Numbered from the stretch's first letter, positions 51,046-61,728 are shown. The stretch is DNA of 64,000 nt from Brachybacterium squillarum M-6-3 (GCF_000225825.1 NZ_AGBX01000006.1:186001-250000), one strand, 5' to 3'. Notes: generated from the letters alone by a model not told the origin. Made by a program: numbers and translations.

Positions 51046-51281
51046 GACACTCCGTTCTCGGTGATGGGTGCGCCCCGTCCCGGGGCGTGCCCGGGCGTAT
51101 GCTCGCGAGTCCTCGCGCGGCGCCGGGCGGTTCTGCCTCCCAGGGTATCGCTCCGGGCCGAGCGCGCCGGACATCGGGCGGAAGACGCCGCGCCTGGCCG
51201 TATGGAACGGCTCCGGAGGGTCGCGCGCCCAGCACACACGCTCCGCGACCGGCCCGTCCACCGCGCCGTCACAGGCTGTCA

Positions 51282-51292
51282 CGCCCGCGGCG
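51282..51292. promoter_or_regulatory. possible ClgR-type operator of clpC
   Basis: CGC-N5-GCG within CACGCCCGCGGCGAAC, 70 bases upstream of clpC and about 30 bases before a TAGTCT -10. ClgR activates clp genes in actinobacteria through a palindrome of this form. GC-rich DNA produces such matches by chance. The 316-base mqo-clpC gap holds no other gene. Confidence 0.3.
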
Positions 51293-51322
51293 AACACCCG
51301 CGACCTTCCGGGATCCGGCGCG

Positions 51323-51328
51323 TAGTCT
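51323..51328 (+). promoter_or_regulatory. -10 element of clpC
   Basis: TAGTCT, with a predicted start about 27 bases before the ATG at 51362; GGGGGAGGACC provides a ribosome-binding site. Confidence 0.45.
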
Positions 51329-51361
51329 CGATCCATCACCACACCCGAATGGGGGAGGACC

Positions 51362-53953
<2,592 letters not shown>

Positions 53954-53959
53954 GCCGGG

Positions 53960-53992
53960 GGAACCGGCCCCACCACGTGTGGGGCCGGTTCC
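53960..53992 (+). terminator. clpC terminator
   Basis: A perfect 14-bp stem GGAACCGGCCCCAC / GTGGGGCCGGTTCC with a 5-base loop, seven bases after the clpC stop. Confidence 0.75.
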
Positions 53993-54032
53993 GTCGTATC
54001 CGGGCGCGCGGCCCGGGGAAGCGAGATCGCAC

Positions 54033-54833
54033 GTGGATACCCTGCGGGAGCTGCTGGACTGGGCGCTGCACTTCAGCGGCCAGCTCGAGGAGTGGGTGCT
54101 GCTCGTCGCCGACGCCTGGTGGGTCTACCTGGTGGTGCTCGGCTTCGCCGCCTTCGACGGCTTCTTCCCGACGGTGCCCAGCGAGTCCACCATCGTCACC
54201 CTGTCCTCCCTGTGGTCCTCCTCGGGCCAGCCGTACATCTGGCTGATCTGCCTGGCCGCCTGGATGGGCGCCTGGGCGGGCGACAACATGGGCTTCTGGA
54301 TCGGCAAGAAGGTGGGCTGGGAGCGGTTCCGCTTCCTGCGCGAGGGCAAGGGCCGCCGCGCCGTGGAGGCCGCCGACCGCGGCCTGCAGCGCCGAGCACT
54401 GCTGTTCCTGATGACCGCGCGCTACATCCCCTTCGGCCGCACCGCTGTGAACCTGGTGGCCGGCGCGGTGGGCTACCCGCACGCCCGCTTCTGGCCGCGC
54501 TCCCTGCTGTCCACCTTCGTGTGGGCCGTCTACTCCTGCGCGATCGGGGCCGTGGCCGGCGCCTGGTTCGAGGACAACCACCTGCTGGCCATCACCGTGG
54601 CCCTGGTGGCCGCCGTGGTCCTGGCCCTGGTGGTGGAACGGCTGATCAGCGCCCTGCACCGGGTGCTGGACCTGCGCGCCGAGCGCCGCGGGGAGGTCCC
54701 GACCGACCGCACCTCCCTGCCGGGGGAGGAGCCCTCCGCCACCTACGCCGAGGGCGAGGCCGTCTCCTCGCCCGCCTCCCCGTCCGAGGTGTCGACGAAG
54801 GACGCCTCCATCGCCGAGGGGGAGCACCGATGA
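54033..54833 (+). CDS. DedA-family membrane protein
   Basis: A 266-residue polytopic protein of the DedA/SNARE-associated family, proposed phospholipid scramblases or carriers. Typical features: the acidic FDGFFPTVPSE near residue 45, GDNMGFWIGKKVG, and the Arg-containing FLMTARYIPFGRTAVNLVAGAV. The C-terminal 60 residues are a hydrophilic Ser/Glu-rich tail. GTG 54033 starts the conserved part; its stop overlaps the next gene (ATGA). Confidence 0.92.
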   Translation: MDTLRELLDWALHFSGQLEEWVLLVADAWWVYLVVLGFAAFDGFFPTVPSESTIVTLSSLWSSSGQPYIWLICLAAWMGAWAGDNMGFWIGKKVGWERFRFLREGKGRRAVEAADRGLQRRALLFLMTARYIPFGRTAVNLVAGAVGYPHARFWPRSLLSTFVWAVYSCAIGAVAGAWFEDNHLLAITVALVAAVVLALVVERLISALHRVLDLRAERRGEVPTDRTSLPGEEPSATYAEGEAVSSPASPSEVSTKDASIAEGEHR

Positions 54834-55327
54834 GCATCACCATCCGCCCTGCCCGTCCCGCCGACGTGCGCGGCATCAACGACGTGGTCGAGCCGCTGGC
54901 CCACCGCGGGATCCTGCTGGGCAAGGACCTGGTCTCCTTCTACGAGGCCGTCCAGGAGTTCCAGGTGGCCGTGGACGAGGACGGCACCGTGGTGGGCTGC
55001 GGCGCCCTGCACGTGATGTGGGAGGACCTCGCCGAGGTGCGCACCCTCGCGGTGAGCGAGCGGGTGCTCGGCACCGGCACCGGGCACCGCATGCTCGAGG
55101 CGCTGCTGGGCCGCGCCCGCGAGCTGGGCCTGGCGCGCGTGTTCTGCCTGACCTTCGAGACGGAGTTCTTCGCCCGCCACGGCTTCGTGCCGATGGCGGA
55201 GGCGGTGGACCCGGAGCTGTACGGCCAGCTGCTGCGCTCCCCGGACGAGGGCATCGCGGAGTTCCTGGACCTGGCGCGGGTCAAGCCCAACACCCTGGGC
55301 AACACCCGGATGATCGCGCAGCTCTGA
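54830..55327 (+). CDS. N-acetylglutamate synthase-like GNAT (ArgA type)
   Basis: A 165-residue GNAT acyltransferase of the short amino-acid N-acetyltransferase class found in actinobacteria (like the mycobacterial acetylglutamate synthase). Acetyl-CoA-binding motif V-L-G-T-G-T-G-H-R-M-L follows EVRTLAVS; FCLTFETEFFARHGF is characteristic. It would acetylate glutamate for arginine synthesis; no arg genes are adjacent. Translationally coupled to the DedA gene. Confidence 0.87.
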   Translation: MSITIRPARPADVRGINDVVEPLAHRGILLGKDLVSFYEAVQEFQVAVDEDGTVVGCGALHVMWEDLAEVRTLAVSERVLGTGTGHRMLEALLGRARELGLARVFCLTFETEFFARHGFVPMAEAVDPELYGQLLRSPDEGIAEFLDLARVKPNTLGNTRMIAQL

Positions 55328-55357
55328 CGCCTGCCGGGGCCCGTCCGGGGAGTCGGG

Positions 55358-56266
55358 TCAGGGTAGGCGCAGCGCCTCGCCGTCGGCGGCGACCAGCCCG
55401 TCGGCCAGCAGCGAGGCCCGGCAGCGGGCCACCCGCTCCGGGTCCTCCGTGTCCAGGGCGGCGATCGCCGCGGCATCGGCCCGGCCGTGCTCCCGCAGCA
55501 GCGCCATGATCTGCCCGCGCAGCTGCCGGTCGGTGCCCTCGAAGCGCTGCACCCGGCGCGGCGCATCGGCCGGTGCGGCCGGGGACCCGGCCGCCACCCA
55601 GGCGCAGTGCCCCGACGCCAGCGGGCAGACCGCGCAGCGCGGCGATCGGGCCGTGCACACCAGCGCCCCCAGCTCCATCACCGCCTGGTTCCAGCGCACC
55701 GAGCGGACTGTGTCCCCGGGCACGCTCGCGGTGACCACGGCCCGTTCGGCCGCCGTGTAGGAGGGGGCCGGCAGCGCGGTGCCGAGCGCGGCGCGGGCCA
55801 GTACCCGACGGATGTTCGTGTCCGCCACCACCGCGCGACCGTGATGGGCGAAAGCCGTGACCGCGGCGGCCGTGTACTCCCCGATCCCGGGCAGGGCCCG
55901 CAGGGCGTCCTCGCCGCAGGGCACCTCGCCGCCGTGGCGGGCGACGATCGCGCGGGCGCACTCCTGCAGGCGCAGGGCGCGGCGCGGATACCCCAGGCGG
56001 TCCCAGGCCCGCAGCACCTCCGCGATGGGGGCGTCGGCGAGGTCGGCCGGGGTCGGCCAGGCCTCCATCCAGGCGAGCCAGCGGGGCAGCACCCGCACCA
56101 CCGGCGTCTGCTGCAGCATCACCTCGGAGACCAGGATCCCCCAGGCGCTCGCGTCCTCGTGCCGCCAGGGCAGGTCGCGCGCCTCGGCCCGGTACCAGTC
56201 CAGCACCGCGTCGACCGCGGCGTCGTCCAGCACGGGCGGCGCGGCGGGAGCGGGGGAGTGGGGCAC
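55358..56266 (-). CDS. mutY: A/G-specific adenine glycosylase
   Basis: DNA repair glycosylase of 302 residues removing A opposite 8-oxoG. HhH-GPD fold with SEVMLQQT (47-54, catalytic Glu48), LPGIGEYTAAAVTAFAHH and ADTNIRRVLAR; [4Fe-4S] ligands are C-x6-C-x2-C-x5-C in CTARSPRCAVCPLASGHC. Like other actinobacterial MutY it is short and ends with a winged-helix-like tail rather than a clear MutT-type domain. GTG 56266 lies six bases after a TACGGT -10 and is preferred over the GTG at 56284. Convergent with the GNAT gene. Confidence 0.93.
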   Translation of the reverse strand: MPHSPAPAAPPVLDDAAVDAVLDWYRAEARDLPWRHEDASAWGILVSEVMLQQTPVVRVLPRWLAWMEAWPTPADLADAPIAEVLRAWDRLGYPRRALRLQECARAIVARHGGEVPCGEDALRALPGIGEYTAAAVTAFAHHGRAVVADTNIRRVLARAALGTALPAPSYTAAERAVVTASVPGDTVRSVRWNQAVMELGALVCTARSPRCAVCPLASGHCAWVAAGSPAAPADAPRRVQRFEGTDRQLRGQIMALLREHGRADAAAIAALDTEDPERVARCRASLLADGLVAADGEALRLP

Positions 56267-56272
56267 CCGGGG

Positions 56273-56278
56273 ACCGTA
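56273..56278 (-). promoter_or_regulatory. -10 element, leaderless start of mutY
   Basis: TACGGT on the minus strand, six bases before the GTG at 56266. Confidence 0.5.
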
Positions 56279-56328
56279 CCTCACCGCGAAGGCGGTCCTC
56301 GCACAGGAACGGCGGGGCGGGACCGTGT

Positions 56329-56364
56329 GGTCCCGCCCCGCCGTGGGGAGCCGGAATGCGTCCG
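56329..56364 (-). terminator. mscL terminator
   Basis: A perfect 16-bp stem (ACGGCGGGGCGGGACC and its complement) with loop GTGT, 17 bases beyond the mscL stop and before the mutY promoter. Confidence 0.75.
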
Positions 56365-56380
56365 GCGAGCGTGCGGCCGA

Positions 56381-56812
56381 TCAGGCCTGCGGACGCTGGT
56401 CGGTCGCGGCCGCCTGGTTCTGGGTCTGCAGCGCGTCGCGGATCTCGGTGAGCAGCGCGATGTCCTCGGCCACCGGGGTCTCCTCCTCCGGGGGCAGGCC
56501 GCGGCGCTTGCGGTCCATCTTGGTCGCGGTGTTCACGGGGAGCACGAACACGAAGTAGACGACGGCCGCGGTGATCAGGAAGGCGATCACGGCGGAGATG
56601 ACGGCGCCGAAGTTCACCAGGGTCGCCTCGTTTTCCTCACGGATGAAGAAGGCGAGGCCGTTGACGTTCGTACCGCCGAAAACGGCGATGACCGGCTGGA
56701 TCAGATTGTCGACGAAGGCGGTGATGAGCGCGGTGAAGGCGGAGCCGATGACGACGCCGACCGCGAGGTCGAGGACGTTGCCCCGCATGATGAATTCCTT
56801 GAAGCCCTTCAT
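56381..56812 (-). CDS. mscL: large-conductance mechanosensitive channel
   Basis: A 143-residue channel that opens under hypo-osmotic shock. N-terminal amphipathic helix MKGFKEFIMRGNVLDLAVGVVIG, pore-lining TM1, external loop, TM2 (FGAVISAVIAFLITAAVVYFV) and a cytoplasmic helix (EDIALLTEIRDAL) are all present. An AGGAAG-type ribosome-binding site precedes the ATG. Last gene of the cyclo-ligase-FmdB-SAF-mscL run. Confidence 0.97.
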   Translation of the reverse strand: MKGFKEFIMRGNVLDLAVGVVIGSAFTALITAFVDNLIQPVIAVFGGTNVNGLAFFIREENEATLVNFGAVISAVIAFLITAAVVYFVFVLPVNTATKMDRKRRGLPPEEETPVAEDIALLTEIRDALQTQNQAAATDQRPQA

Positions 56813-56893
56813 GGGGATCTTCCTAACTGGGAAAGGGTGGGATGGAAGGCCGTGCGTTCGACCGGGCGGTCACCGGCGCAGCCCGAGCGGACT

Positions 56894-57550
56894 CTAACCG
56901 ACGACGGAGACGGTCAACCAGCCCTCCCGCTGCGCCCGCGCGAGGTCCCCGGCGTCCTCCCTCGCCAGGCGCACCACCACCTCCACCTCGTCTGCCGAGG
57001 TAAGGCCCGCATCCTCGCCCATCGGCAGCTCCCCGCCGCTCGCCGACGAGATCTGCACGACATGTGCCGGGATGTGACGCGGCACGCCCGATTCGGGCAT
57101 TCCCGCCAGCAGCTCCACCGGGGTGCCGGGGCCGAGCTGGCCCGCCAGCAAGCCCGGGGCGGTGATCACCATCGCCACCTCGCCCGCCGGGAGCTCCGCC
57201 GCGGCCTCGGCTCGCAGCATGGCCGGGAGGATCGGGCTGCCCGCGGGGATCGCCGTGGACGTGCGGGTGCCGAGCAGCGCATCCGGGTCGGTGGCGGCGC
57301 CCGCGGGCACCAGGGTGGCGGCGACCCGCACCGTGGTCAGGTCCGTGGCCCCGAGCGCCGTCCCGGCGGGCACGTCCACTGCGGCCGCGACCACGGCGAC
57401 CCCGCGGCGGTCGGCCGGTTGCACCGCGGCGGCCAGGGGCGGAAGCGCCAGGGCGATCAGGCAGGCACAGAGCAGCAACACCAGCAGGCGGCGGCGACGG
57501 CGCAGGGCACGCCGCCAGGAGGGGAGCTGGGCGCGGATCCGGGTGAGCAT
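56894..57550 (-). CDS. SAF-domain protein (CpaB/RcpC-like)
   Basis: A 218-residue protein with a basic N-terminus, one membrane helix (about 23-45) and an external SAF domain (AAAVDVPAGTALGATDLTTVRV), followed by a C-terminal region ending in a predicted beta strand. SAF domains occur in pilus-assembly CpaB and related proteins, but no pilus genes are near; in actinobacteria this gene regularly accompanies fmdB and mscL. Role unknown. Confidence 0.85.
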   Translation of the reverse strand: MLTRIRAQLPSWRRALRRRRRLLVLLLCACLIALALPPLAAAVQPADRRGVAVVAAAVDVPAGTALGATDLTTVRVAATLVPAGAATDPDALLGTRTSTAIPAGSPILPAMLRAEAAAELPAGEVAMVITAPGLLAGQLGPGTPVELLAGMPESGVPRHIPAHVVQISSASGGELPMGEDAGLTSADEVEVVVRLAREDAGDLARAQREGWLTVSVVG

Positions 57551-57636
57551 GGCCGCACGCTACGCAGCAGCGGTCACCGTCGGCGGAGGTGCCGAGTGGC
57601 GGGGGACAGGCCCCCGATGGGGAGGAACCGCGCGGG

Positions 57637-57993
57637 TCAGGAGGAGGCGGCCTGTGCGGAGCCGCTCGAGGAGGAGCCCGTCGAGGACGAGGACCCGGCG
57701 GAGGAGCCGCCGGTCGAGGCGCCCGAGGAGGAGCCGCTGCTCTCGGAGGAGCTCTTCTCCGTCGATCCCGTGGAGCCCTTCTCGCCGGAGCCGCCCACGC
57801 TGTTCGCCCCGGAGGTCTTCGCATCGGTGGAGTAGAAGCCGGAGCCCTTGAACACGACGCCCACCGAGTCGAACACCTTGCGCAGGGTCGGCTCGCCGCA
57901 GTTCGGGCACACCGTCAGCGAGTCCTCGCTGAAGGACTGGTACTGCTCGAAGCGGTGACCGCAGTTCTTGCAGGCGTAGGCGTAGGTGGGCAC
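57637..57993 (-). CDS. FmdB-family zinc ribbon protein
   Basis: A 118-residue protein. Residues 1-45 are a zinc ribbon with C-x2-C in YACKNCGHRF and C-x2-C in VCPNCGEP; FDSVGVVFKGSGFYSTD is the typical FmdB continuation. The remaining half is almost pure Ser/Gly/Thr low complexity. GTG 57993 starts the conserved P-T-Y-A-Y-A sequence behind GGAGGAA; a longer frame was rejected. Function unknown. Confidence 0.9.
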   Translation of the reverse strand: MPTYAYACKNCGHRFEQYQSFSEDSLTVCPNCGEPTLRKVFDSVGVVFKGSGFYSTDAKTSGANSVGGSGEKGSTGSTEKSSSESSGSSSGASTGGSSAGSSSSTGSSSSGSAQAASS

Positions 57994-58051
57994 CTGGGTT
58001 CCTCCGGGGATGAGCGGGCGGGGGCGCCCGTCGCCGGGGCCGCGGACGATT

Positions 58052-58723
58052 CTACGACTCCGCGCCGCCGGCCCGGACGCCCCGGTCCAGCCGTGTGAGG
58101 CCGCTCGCGGTGAGAGCACGCGGCACCGGCCGGTCGTGGGGCATCCGCGGCAGGGCGCCCGCCGGCAGCACCTCGTGCGGGTGCACGATCGTCACCACGG
58201 GCACACCCTCGCGCACGTGCGCGAGCGCCCGGTCGTAGTAGCCGCCGCCGTGGCCGAGCCGGGTGCCCGCGAGGTCCACGGCCAGCGCCGGGGTCAGCAC
58301 GAGCGCGGCGGTGGCCAGGGCGTCGGGGCCGAGTCGGGTGCCGCCGGGCTCGGCGCCGAAGCCGCGTCCCGACGAGGGGGCGAAGTCCTCGCCGTCCCAG
58401 ACCACCCATCCCAGCTCGGGGCCCTCCGCGTGCACCGGGAACAGCAGCTCGGCACCGCGGGCCCGCAGGTGCGCGGCCAGCGGCAGCACGGGCGGCTCGC
58501 TCGGCAGTGGATGGAACAGGGCCACCCGCGGGGCAGCGCGGCCGCGGGAGACGCCGTCGGGGGAGGGGCGGCCGTCGAGCCCGGGGACCCCGGCCAGCAG
58601 CGCCCCGGCGTGGCCGCCCAGCAGCCGCGCCTGCAGCTCCCGCTCGCGGGCGGCTCCGGGGCGGGTCGCGCGCTCGCGGCGGGCCCGCCGCAGCCGGGTG
58701 CGCCAGGCGGCCTTGCGGGCCAT
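58052..58723 (-). CDS. 5-formyltetrahydrofolate cyclo-ligase
   Basis: A 223-residue enzyme converting 5-formyl-THF to 5,10-methenyl-THF with ATP. The N-terminal basic helix RKAAWRTRLRRARRER and the phosphate-binding TRLGHGGGYYDRAL loop are diagnostic. ATG 58723 has GAGGA correctly spaced; ATG 58792 would add 23 residues. It is divergent from the RimJ-like gene, the same arrangement as in other actinobacteria except that galU and a moeA-type gene are missing between them. Confidence 0.92.
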   Translation of the reverse strand: MARKAAWRTRLRRARRERATRPGAARERELQARLLGGHAGALLAGVPGLDGRPSPDGVSRGRAAPRVALFHPLPSEPPVLPLAAHLRARGAELLFPVHAEGPELGWVVWDGEDFAPSSGRGFGAEPGGTRLGPDALATAALVLTPALAVDLAGTRLGHGGGYYDRALAHVREGVPVVTIVHPHEVLPAGALPRMPHDRPVPRALTASGLTRLDRGVRAGGAES

Positions 58724-58817
58724 CGGATCCTCGTCGTCCACCGCTACGGATCCATCAGGCCCGTGTCCCGCCTCGCCCCCTCGCTGCTCCATGCCCGAAG
58801 CGTGCCACAGCCGCGTC

Positions 58818-58823
58818 TACGAT
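58818..58823 (+). promoter_or_regulatory. -10 element, leaderless start of the RimJ-like gene
   Basis: TACGAT, six bases before the ATG at 58830. Confidence 0.55.
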
Positions 58824-58829
58824 GACGCG

Positions 58830-59474
58830 ATGGCGCACACCTGGCCCCTGGTCCTCCGCGACGGCGAGCTGGTCCTCCGCCCGCTGCGGCGGCGGGACCG
58901 CTTCGCCTTCGAGGCGCTGCGCCAGCGCAACCGCCACTGGCTGCGGCCCTGGGACGCCACCGACCCCGAGCATCCCGCCCAGCGCCCCTCCTTCTCCGCG
59001 CTGCGCCGCTGGAACGAGCAGCAGGCCCGCGTCGGCGTCGGCCTGCCCCTGGTGATGGTCGTCGAGGGGAAGATCGTGGGCCAGATCACGGCCGGGCCCC
59101 TGCAGTACGGGGCCGTGCGCACCGCCGTGCTCGGCTACTGGATCGACCGCGCCGCCGCCGGTCGCGGCCTCGTGCCGCGCGCCGCCGCCCTGGTCATCGA
59201 CCACCTGTTCACCGAGATGGGCATGCACCGCATCGAGGTGACCGTGCGCCCCGAGAACACCGCCAGCCTGCGCGTGGTCGAGAAGCTGGGGCTGCGCGCC
59301 GAGGGGCTGAGGCCCCGCGCGATCCACGTCGACGGCGCCTGGCGCGACCACCTCGTCTTCGCCATCACCGCCGAGGAACTGGACACCGACGACGCCGGCC
59401 ACGGCATGATGGCCCGCCTCACCGGCCCCACCGACGATCCGATGGAGTCCGTGGCCGACACGCCCACCGCGTGA
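58830..59474 (+). CDS. RimJ/RimL-type GNAT acetyltransferase
   Basis: A 214-residue N-acetyltransferase. The RimJ/L family start (LVLRPLRRRDRFAFEALRQRNRHWLRPWDAT), the acetyl-CoA region GYWIDRAAAGRGLVPRAAALVIDHLF, and the family signature HRIEVTVRPENTASLRVVEKLGLRAEGL are complete. Likely acetylates a ribosomal or other protein N-terminus. In Mycobacterium the orthologue lies next to the GlpR gene, as here (37 bases apart). Confidence 0.92.
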   Translation: MAHTWPLVLRDGELVLRPLRRRDRFAFEALRQRNRHWLRPWDATDPEHPAQRPSFSALRRWNEQQARVGVGLPLVMVVEGKIVGQITAGPLQYGAVRTAVLGYWIDRAAAGRGLVPRAAALVIDHLFTEMGMHRIEVTVRPENTASLRVVEKLGLRAEGLRPRAIHVDGAWRDHLVFAITAEELDTDDAGHGMMARLTGPTDDPMESVADTPTA

Positions 59475-59498
59475 CCAGCCGAATCACATCGGTGTCAT

Positions 59499-59504
59499 TA
59501 CCCT
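59499..59504 (+). promoter_or_regulatory. -10 element, leaderless start of the GlpR/SepX-like gene
   Basis: TACCCT, seven bases before the GTG at 59512. Confidence 0.55.
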
Positions 59505-59511
59505 TGGGCGG

Positions 59512-60360
59512 GTGGAGTCCTTCAATCTCGGGGCCGTGCTGTTCGTCCTCCTGCTGCTGCTGTGGCTGGGCTATGCCCTGCCGCGCACCGCGGCCCGCCG
59601 CGACGTGATGGGGCGCGCCCGCGCATCCCAGGACGCCGCGTCCCCCTCCGCCGCCCGCGATCTCTCCGCGGCCGTCCACACCGCCCGCCCTTCCCGTGAG
59701 GTGAGTTCCCGCATGTCCCAGGACCGTCTGCTGATGCGCCCCGCCGATCCCACCAGCCGCCCCCGCTTCGACGCCGAGCCGGGCGAGCGCCTGGACCCGC
59801 TGGCCGAGCGCGCCCGCTCCCGCCGCACCCTCGGCCTCGTCCTCGGTGGCCTGATCGTCGCCACCCTCGCCCTCGCGGGCCTCGCCGTCGCCGGAATGGT
59901 CCACTGGGCCCTGCCCGTCGTCGCCGGCGTGGGCCTGACCGCCTACCTGGTGGGCCTGCGTCGCGCCGAGCTGCAGCGCCGCACCCGCCTGAAGCGCGCC
60001 GCGGCGCTGGCCAAGATCGAGGAAGCCGACCGCGTCGAGGCGCAGAAGGCCCTCGAGCGCGAGCGCACCGCGACCGCCGCGCCTCGCACGGACCTCGAGG
60101 ACACCGCCGAGCGCGCCACCGTCCAGGTCACCACCCCCGGCGAGTGGATGCCGCGGCCCGTCCCGCAGCCCACCTACACCCTGCGCGGCGAGGTCGACGA
60201 CCTCGCCACCCGCCACGCGGCCCACCGCGCCGGCATGCGCCAGGGCGGCACCCCGCTCGAGCGCGAGGGCATCGAGGAGATCGAGGCCAAGGACGAGGCG
60301 ATCGCCGCGCCCGCGGTCGACCTCCACCTCGACGAGATCCTGGAGCGCCGCCGCGCCTGA
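59512..60360 (+). CDS. GlpR/SepX-like divisome membrane protein
   Basis: A 282-residue protein with an N-terminal membrane helix (about 5-24) followed at once by a basic segment (LPRTAARRDVMGRA), a long disordered linker, two closely spaced membrane helices (107-128, 131-149), a basic coiled segment (RRAELQRRTRLKRAAALAK) and an acidic C-terminal region. This layout and the position beside rimJ match Rv0996-like proteins: GlpR of Corynebacterium and SepX of Streptomyces, which link a MoeA-like protein (Glp) or SepF to FtsZ at division sites. Assignment rests on layout and synteny, not strong motifs. Starts at GTG 59512, seven bases after a TACCCT -10; terminated by a 15-bp hairpin. Confidence 0.72.
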   Translation: MESFNLGAVLFVLLLLLWLGYALPRTAARRDVMGRARASQDAASPSAARDLSAAVHTARPSREVSSRMSQDRLLMRPADPTSRPRFDAEPGERLDPLAERARSRRTLGLVLGGLIVATLALAGLAVAGMVHWALPVVAGVGLTAYLVGLRRAELQRRTRLKRAAALAKIEEADRVEAQKALERERTATAAPRTDLEDTAERATVQVTTPGEWMPRPVPQPTYTLRGEVDDLATRHAAHRAGMRQGGTPLEREGIEEIEAKDEAIAAPAVDLHLDEILERRRA

Positions 60361-60377
60361 GCGGACACTCGCAGGCC

Positions 60378-60412
60378 ACGGGGCCGGGACGCATCGCGCG
60401 TCCCGGCCCCGT
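60378..60412 (+). terminator. terminator after the GlpR/SepX-like gene
   Basis: A perfect 15-bp stem ACGGGGCCGGGACGC / GCGTCCCGGCCCCGT with a 5-base loop, followed by a short T-containing stretch. Confidence 0.75.
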
Positions 60413-60451
60413 CCTCGTGTTGAGGATCGTCTGTGCTGAGGCGCGGCTCGA

Positions 60452-60457
60452 TAGGCT
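60452..60457 (+). promoter_or_regulatory. -10 element, leaderless start of the IMPase gene
   Basis: TAGGCT, seven bases before the ATG at 60465. Confidence 0.6.
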
Positions 60458-60464
60458 GGCGGCG

Positions 60465-61370
60465 ATGAGCACCGCACCCCGCCCCGAGGCCCCGTCCGTC
60501 CCCACCGCGGAGGTGCCGGCCCCCGCCGAACTCCTCCGCATCGCCGAGTCCGCCGCCGCGGAGGCCGCCGACTACCTGCGCTCCCTGGACCGCGACCACA
60601 TCTCCCGCGAGTACAAGACCTCCAGCCAGGACATCGTCACCGAGCACGACCGCGCCAGCGAGGAGATCATCGTCGCCGCCCTGCGCCGCGAGCTGCCCGG
60701 TTGCCGCATCGTCGGCGAGGAGGGCGGGGAGCGTTCCGCGGACGATGACGCCCCGGGGTCCGGTGATCCCGCGGACGTGGTGACGTTCTACGTCGACCCC
60801 ATCGACGGCACCAGCAACTTCGCGTCCGGCCTGCCCCTGTTCTGTGTCTCCATCGGCATCGCGGTGGGGGAGGAGCTGGTAGCCGGGGTGATCGACGCGC
60901 CCATCCTCGGGGAGGTCTTCACCGCCGCCGACGGCCCGATGATGGTCAATGGTGTCCCCGTCGAGCCGCGCGCCACCCGCCCCGCCCGCGACGCCCTGGT
61001 GCTGTCCGGCTTCCCCGGCCACCGCATCAGCCGCGAGCTGCCCGAGCAGGCCGGCCGGATGAACATCGCCGTGCACGAGGAGTTCTCCGCCGTGCGCCAC
61101 CTCGGCACCGCCGCCCTGGAGCTGGCCTACGTCGCGGCCGGCCGGGCCGACGCCACGGCGCTCGCCTCCATCAACGCCTGGGACATCGCCGCCGGCTTCC
61201 ACCTGCTCACCCGCGCCGGCGGCTCCCTCCGCACCTGGCCCGGCACCGGCCCCGCGGACCGCCCCGACCACCTGCGCCCCGCCTACGCGGCCTGTACCGG
61301 CCCCGAGCGCCTCGAGCTGCTGGACACCCTGCTGGACGAGGTGCAGGCCCTGCGCGACGCCCGGGTATGA
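60465..61370 (+). CDS. inositol monophosphatase family protein
   Basis: A 301-residue lithium-sensitive phosphatase-fold protein. Metal ligands: Glu in GEEGGE and D111-P-I-D114-G-T; the C-terminal motif W-D-I-A-A-G is present in SINAWDIAAGFHLL. Substrates in the family include inositol phosphate, histidinol phosphate and PAP; which applies here is undecided. An acidic insert (DDDAPGSGDPAD) lies between the first two motifs. Leaderless start as noted at 60452. Confidence 0.92.
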   Translation: MSTAPRPEAPSVPTAEVPAPAELLRIAESAAAEAADYLRSLDRDHISREYKTSSQDIVTEHDRASEEIIVAALRRELPGCRIVGEEGGERSADDDAPGSGDPADVVTFYVDPIDGTSNFASGLPLFCVSIGIAVGEELVAGVIDAPILGEVFTAADGPMMVNGVPVEPRATRPARDALVLSGFPGHRISRELPEQAGRMNIAVHEEFSAVRHLGTAALELAYVAAGRADATALASINAWDIAAGFHLLTRAGGSLRTWPGTGPADRPDHLRPAYAACTGPERLELLDTLLDEVQALRDARV

Positions 61371-61377
61371 GCCCGGT

Positions 61378-61408
61378 GGCGGGCCTGTGATCCTCGTCAA
61401 GGCCCGCC
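61378..61408 (+). terminator. terminator after the IMPase gene
   Basis: A 9-bp stem GGCGGGCCT / AGGCCCGCC with a 13-base loop. Confidence 0.5.
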
Positions 61409-61439
61409 CCTGAGCGGGCGGACGGCCCCTGAGCAGTGC

Positions 61440-61445
61440 TAATCT
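61440..61445 (+). promoter_or_regulatory. -10 element of the tRNA-Ala gene
   Basis: TAATCT, 21 bases upstream of the mature tRNA 5' end. No clear -35. Confidence 0.5.
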
Positions 61446-61466
61446 GTCGTGGTCGCTCGACGACAT

Positions 61467-61539
61467 GGGGCTATGGCGCAGTTGGTAGCGCGTCTCGTTC
61501 GCAATGAGAAGGTCGGGGGTTCGAATCCCCCTAGCTCCA
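61467..61539 (+). tRNA. tRNA-Ala (anticodon CGC)
   Basis: A complete cloverleaf of 73 bases. The 7-bp acceptor stem contains the G3-U70 pair that identifies alanine tRNAs; discriminator A at 61539, CCA not encoded. The anticodon loop T-T-C-G-C-A-A gives CGC at 61500-61502, reading GCG, the abundant Ala codon in this genome. T-loop TTCGAAT and D-loop AGTTGGTA are canonical. Confidence 0.96.
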
Positions 61540-61546
61540 CTTCTGG

Positions 61547-61594
61547 CCTGAGCCGCGACATCCTCGACCGAGGGTGCCGCGGCTCAGGTTTTTT
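61547..61594 (+). terminator. tRNA-Ala terminator
   Basis: An 11-bp perfect stem CCTGAGCCGCG / CGCGGCTCAGG with a 20-base loop that itself can fold (CCTCG/CGAGG), followed by six T residues: the most canonical intrinsic terminator in the window. Confidence 0.9.
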
Positions 61595-61728
61595 CGTGAG
61601 TTCTCGGGTTGCGAGACAGGCGACTGTTCGGCTCGGCTGATTCCGCTTGACCCCGCCCTTGGGGGAAGCCGTGGGGTGGGTGCAGATGGCGGGACCGCCG
61701 CCGTCCCCGTATCGACAGGAGCATTCCG

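Noticed and set aside
61547..61594. Attachment-site repeat of the tRNA-Ala 3' end
   Set aside because: The repeat after the tRNA is an ordinary intrinsic terminator and does not copy the tRNA sequence; no second copy of the tRNA 3' end was found in the window.
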